DNA from: JANXQG01 sp037147235
GTDB taxonomy: Bacteria; Planctomycetota; Planctomycetia; Pirellulales; Thermoguttaceae
DNA: 16,514 nucleotides
Assembly: GCA_037147235.1 (NCBI GenBank)
Contig: JBAWVO010000136.1
Location: forward strand, 1-16,514
Direction of reading: 5' to 3'
The translations under genes and the position numbers were made by a program. This document shows positions 14,087-16,514 of this stretch, one piece after another. Numbering within the stretch: position 1 is the stretch's first letter; each line of letters starts with the position of its first letter. Below the pieces are notes generated by a model that saw only the letters and a list, made by a program, of their open reading frames with translations, did no database searches and was not told the DNA's origin.

Positions 14087-14509
14087 TGCTCGCAGGTCAA
14101 CTCGCTAGGAGACGAAAGCCGTATTGCCCTGGGGGAGCAACAAACGGTCGTCACAGACGCGATTGACGACAAAGGGAACCGCCTGCAACAGGCCCGCAAG
14201 AATCGCAAGAAAGCGGCTGGCGGGCGTTTCGACGCCGGACGACCAGAAGGCCTTTTAGACAAGGGGCTGTTAGAAGCGATCCTGACGCCTTGGATGGCAT
14301 ATCGTCCGTCTTGGCTGCGGTGCTGGATTTCGCAGATGCCTGCCCGTATCACAATCCTTGCCCAAGGAACGTCAGCGAGAAGGCCGGACACGATAACCGA
14401 AGTGGAAGTCCTCGGCGGCTCCAATTCCACTTTTTCAGTCATGGATGTCGCGGTACGACCTCGTCAGCCGGCCGTGGGACGAAGATGTTGCTGCCGTGAC
14501 GGTGTGTAG
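14087..14509 (+). other. Open frame without a start after the GH123-like gene
   Basis: The frame that continues past the TAG of the large secreted-protein gene stays open for 140 codons to a TAG at 14507-14509. It has no ATG before 14294. Its first half (LGDESRIALGEQQTVVTDAI, then a Lys/Arg/Gln-rich run) looks coding-like but matches nothing I know; its second half is Arg/Cys-rich. It may be a decayed gene or chance in GC-rich DNA. Nothing else in this intergenic stretch is supportable apart from the promoter just before the nitroreductase gene. Confidence 0.25.
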
Positions 14510-14525
14510 GCTGCCGGTGGGGGCG

Positions 14526-14554
14526 TTGCACAGGGGCCAGACAAGGGATAGGAT
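14526..14554 (+). promoter_or_regulatory. Candidate sigma70-like promoter of the nitroreductase operon
   Basis: TTGCAC (14526-14531) and TAGGAT (14549-14554) are 17 nt apart. The predicted transcription start near 14561 leaves a short leader containing AAGGA before ATG 14588. A TTGACA at 14557-14562 has no matching -10 downstream. Confidence 0.45.
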
Positions 14555-14587
14555 CGTTGACACTCACGAACACTGAAGGACATGAAC

Positions 14588-15112
14588 ATGGACGCCCTGC
14601 AAGCCATCCGCACCCGCCGCAGCATCCGCGCGTACCTCGACCGCCCCGTGACCGAGGAACTGATCCAGAAGCTCATGGTCGCCGCAATGCAGGCACCCAG
14701 TGCCCGCAATCAGCAGCCCTGGCAGTTCGTCGTGATCGACGACCGGGCGATCTTGGCGAAAATCCCGGATTTCATGCCCAACGCAGCGATGGCCGAGCAT
14801 GCGCCGTTGGCGATTCTGGTCTGCGGCGACCTGAGCTTGGAGAAGTCGCCTGGCTACTGGGTGGTCGATTGTGCCGCAGCCGTTGAGAACATGCTTCTGG
14901 CTGCGCATGCCCTAAGCCTGGGGGCAGTGTGGTGCGGCGTCTATCCACGAGACAAGCGGATGGAAGGGTTGAAGCGGCTCATCGACCTGCCGAACAATGT
15001 CATCGCCCACAGTCTGGTGGTGTTCGGCTACGCGGCCGAGCAGGTTCCCGCCGAAGATCGGTATCGGCCGGAGCGGGTCCACCACAACCGATGGCCGCAG
15101 AAGGGCGGATAG
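14588..15112 (+). CDS. Nitroreductase-family flavoprotein
   Basis: This is a 174-residue FMN-dependent oxidoreductase of the nitroreductase family, reducing nitro or quinone compounds or related substrates with NAD(P)H; the physiological substrate is unknown. The N-terminal FMN-binding motif RTRRSIRAY lies at residues 8-16, APSARNQQPWQFVVI follows at about 36-50, and GAVWCGVYP near 115-123 is the usual C-terminal FMN segment. The length is typical of the short, ferredoxin-like branch. I chose ATG 14588 because AAGGA (14576-14580) is 7 nt away. The in-frame ATG at 14582 would be only 1 nt from it. It is the first gene of a tight operon; the next gene begins 4 nt after the stop. The last 20 codons are duplicated almost exactly at 5397-5465. 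Confidence 0.85.
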   Translation: MDALQAIRTRRSIRAYLDRPVTEELIQKLMVAAMQAPSARNQQPWQFVVIDDRAILAKIPDFMPNAAMAEHAPLAILVCGDLSLEKSPGYWVVDCAAAVENMLLAAHALSLGAVWCGVYPRDKRMEGLKRLIDLPNNVIAHSLVVFGYAAEQVPAEDRYRPERVHHNRWPQKGG

Positions 15113-15116
15113 ATTT

Positions 15117-15596
15117 ATGACAGAAATGGTCTTCGACCGCGTGGAGAGCCTTCTCAAGCAGCATGGCATCACGTTCCAGGTGACGCGGCACGAGCCGGTC
15201 TACACCAGCGAGGAGGCCGCCAGGGTCCGCGGCACACCCTTGGCCAGCGGGGCCAAGGCCCTGATCGTCAAGGGCGAGGCGGGCTTCGTCATGTTCGTTG
15301 TCCCGGCTGATCGGAAGCTCGACAGCCATGCCGTCCGCCGTGCCAAGTGCTGGAAGAAGATGCGGTTTGCCACACGGGAAGAAGTTCTGGAGTTGACCAG
15401 CCTTGCCCCTGGCTCCATCCCGCCCTTTGGCAGCCTGTTCGGCCTGCCTACACTTTGCGACCGGCGGCTGGGCGAAAACGAGGTGATCAACTTCAACGCT
15501 GGGGACCACGCAATCTCGGTGAGCATGCAGTATGCGAGCTATTTGCAGATAGAGGAACCGGAATTGGGCATCTTTGCGGTGGAGTCGGCGCCATGA
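15117..15596 (+). CDS. YbaK/EbsC-type aminoacyl-tRNA deacylase
   Basis: This is a 159-residue protein of the YbaK/ProX editing-domain family, which hydrolyses mischarged aminoacyl-tRNAs (Cys-, Ala- or Ser-tRNA depending on subgroup) in the cytoplasm. The domain features are present: HEPVYTSEEAARVRG, GAKALIVKG with the conserved Lys47, a beta strand FVMFVVPADRKLD, and GSIPPFGSLFG (about 99-109), where the family has GxxxPxG. The C-terminal stretch GDHAISVSM fits the closing strand. The gene starts at ATG 15117, 4 nt after the nitroreductase stop; ATG 15126 is an alternative. Its stop overlaps the next start (ATGA, 15593-15596), showing tight coupling. A free-standing editing factor is more likely than YbaK proper, and the tRNA specificity is not readable. 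Confidence 0.82.
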   Translation: MTEMVFDRVESLLKQHGITFQVTRHEPVYTSEEAARVRGTPLASGAKALIVKGEAGFVMFVVPADRKLDSHAVRRAKCWKKMRFATREEVLELTSLAPGSIPPFGSLFGLPTLCDRRLGENEVINFNAGDHAISVSMQYASYLQIEEPELGIFAVESAP

Positions 15597-16483
15597 CTGA
15601 ACTCTTGCTCCGCATCAACGGCATCCAGGCCGCCTTCGGTTTCGAGTTCGGCCTCGATAGTCCTCGCGCCAACGAAGGGCGAGCCGCTAATCCGTACCGG
15701 CAGGCCAATGTCTCCTATTCCCTGGTCCAGCGGCAAGGCGGCAAGGTCGTGCGGCATACGCTGATCGACTGCGGCATGGGCGTGGTGCCGTCGCTCTTGG
15801 AGTTCGAGCAGAGCCACGGTGTGAATGTAGTCCACGAGGTCTTGTTAACCCATCCGCACTTTGACCATTTTGCTCAGCTCGACTGGCTTTCGATGTGCCT
15901 GTTGCGGAGCGGCCGGCCCGACCAACTCCGACCATTGCCGATCTACGCCAGCCAGGAGTGCTGGGAGAGTGGCCCCAACCGCGTCCATCGCTACCTGGCC
16001 GAACGGAGCGACTTCCGGGCGCTCGTGCCAGACAACACCGTCGTGCTGGGGGATCTTACCGTCACGCCCATCGACGTGGATCACGGCCCGAAAGCGCCCG
16101 GTGCCCTGGGGTTCGTAATTCAGCACTGCGACCGGAAGATCGTCATCACGGGCGACTTCCTCCACGTCCCAGAGGAGGACAATCCTCTTCTATTCGACGC
16201 CGATGTAATGTTCTTGGATGCCAACACATGGCACCCGGCGGAACAGTCCCGGCACCAGTCAGTGCTTGGCAACCTCCCCCTGATCGACAAATTGCGACCC
16301 AAGCGGGCCTACATGATCCACTACTCCGGCTACGAGGACCGCGAGCACGCGGGGGACCGAATCAATGGGCCGCTGGGTACGGAACAGTTCCGCCAAGAGC
16401 TTCACGAGGTGGCCGGAGGGCTGGACATTCAGCCTGCGGAACATGGGATGGTCCTGGGCGACACGGTGCCTTGGCCGGAGTAG
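15593..16483 (+). CDS. Metallo-beta-lactamase-fold hydrolase
   Basis: This is a 296-residue cytoplasmic metal-dependent hydrolase. The zinc-binding motif THPHFDH occupies residues 86-92. Other metal ligands are probably in DHGP, GDFLH and the late IHYSGYED segment, in the order usual for RNase Z/phosphodiesterase-like members. The protein lacks an obvious signal peptide. Its substrate is unknown; the branch resembles PhnP/RNase Z-like phosphodiesterases more than antibiotic-hydrolysing lactamases. The start is fixed by the ATGA overlap with the YbaK stop; the frame remains open far upstream to 15347, but that part is a shadow of ybaK. It is the last gene of the nitroreductase operon. Its C-terminal signature GMVLGDTVPWPE recurs as a relic at 5337-5387. 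Confidence 0.82.
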   Translation: MTELLLRINGIQAAFGFEFGLDSPRANEGRAANPYRQANVSYSLVQRQGGKVVRHTLIDCGMGVVPSLLEFEQSHGVNVVHEVLLTHPHFDHFAQLDWLSMCLLRSGRPDQLRPLPIYASQECWESGPNRVHRYLAERSDFRALVPDNTVVLGDLTVTPIDVDHGPKAPGALGFVIQHCDRKIVITGDFLHVPEEDNPLLFDADVMFLDANTWHPAEQSRHQSVLGNLPLIDKLRPKRAYMIHYSGYEDREHAGDRINGPLGTEQFRQELHEVAGGLDIQPAEHGMVLGDTVPWPE

Positions 16484-16486
16484 AAT
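16458..16486 (+). promoter_or_regulatory. Candidate promoter for a gene beyond the window
   Basis: GCGACA (16458-16463) and TAGAAT (16481-16486) are 17 nt apart, with the -10 overlapping the stop codon of the MBL-fold gene. The pair would drive a gene starting after the right edge. The -35 matches the consensus at only four positions. Confidence 0.3.
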
Positions 16487-16514
16487 GTTCCTGTGACCCC
16501 TCAATCGCACCGAC

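Noticed and set aside
14083..14442. 119-codon minus-strand frame between the GH123-like and nitroreductase genes
   Set aside because: No start signal and a Ser/Arg/Cys-rich product, consistent with an antisense shadow in GC-rich DNA.

Overview
This is a GC-rich bacterial window, most likely from a planctomycete (Pirellulales or Thermoguttaceae type). That placement is inferred from the mix of families: a DUF6807 (PmoA-like) secreted protein, a very large secreted GH123-like/DUF6067 protein, an SGNH hydrolase with a signal peptide, a double-thioredoxin secreted protein, a small protein with the STGPKT/GKARS motif, and a VEIQHGSL-type hypothetical. There is no rRNA, tRNA, CRISPR array, phage structural gene or insertion sequence that I can support.

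Layout. Bases 1-1457 hold three tightly packed unknown genes on the + strand. The last two overlap by about 210 nt in different frames. A TauE/SafE-type membrane permease follows (1569-2309), then a CPYC-containing hypothetical (2500-3054). A minus-strand extended SDR epimerase (3099-3995) is divergent from a secreted protein with two thioredoxin-like domains (4203-5324). Bases 5325-6654 are a decayed stretch around one intact gene (5808-6488), a candidate PD-(D/E)XK-like plus winged-helix protein. An APC amino acid permease (6655-8112) follows. Next comes a run of mostly secreted functions: SGNH hydrolase (8227-8976), DUF6807 protein (9014-9958), a cytoplasmic Sir2-type deacylase (10139-11005) and a 998-residue GH123-like protein (11090-14086). 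After about 500 nt without a convincing gene, a compact operon closes the window: nitroreductase, YbaK-type deacylase and metallo-beta-lactamase-fold hydrolase (14588-16483).

Main unexpected signal. The region around the 5808-6488 gene carries short remnants matching the 3' ends of three other genes in this window. 5337-5387 resembles the C-terminus of the MBL-fold protein. 5397-5465 is a 68/69 match to the nitroreductase 3' end and runs into a diverged ybaK start. 6566-6627 is a 53/62 match to the TauE 3' end. These look like scars of duplication and deletion, or of gene conversion.

Regulation. Several upstream regions carry sigma70-like promoters with a 16-17 nt spacer (1500-1527, 2405-2433, 8150-8178, 14526-14554, and 16458-16486 at the right edge). 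Three of them argue for moving the start codon downstream of the longest open frame: TauE to 1569, the CPYC protein to 2500 and the SGNH hydrolase to 8227.
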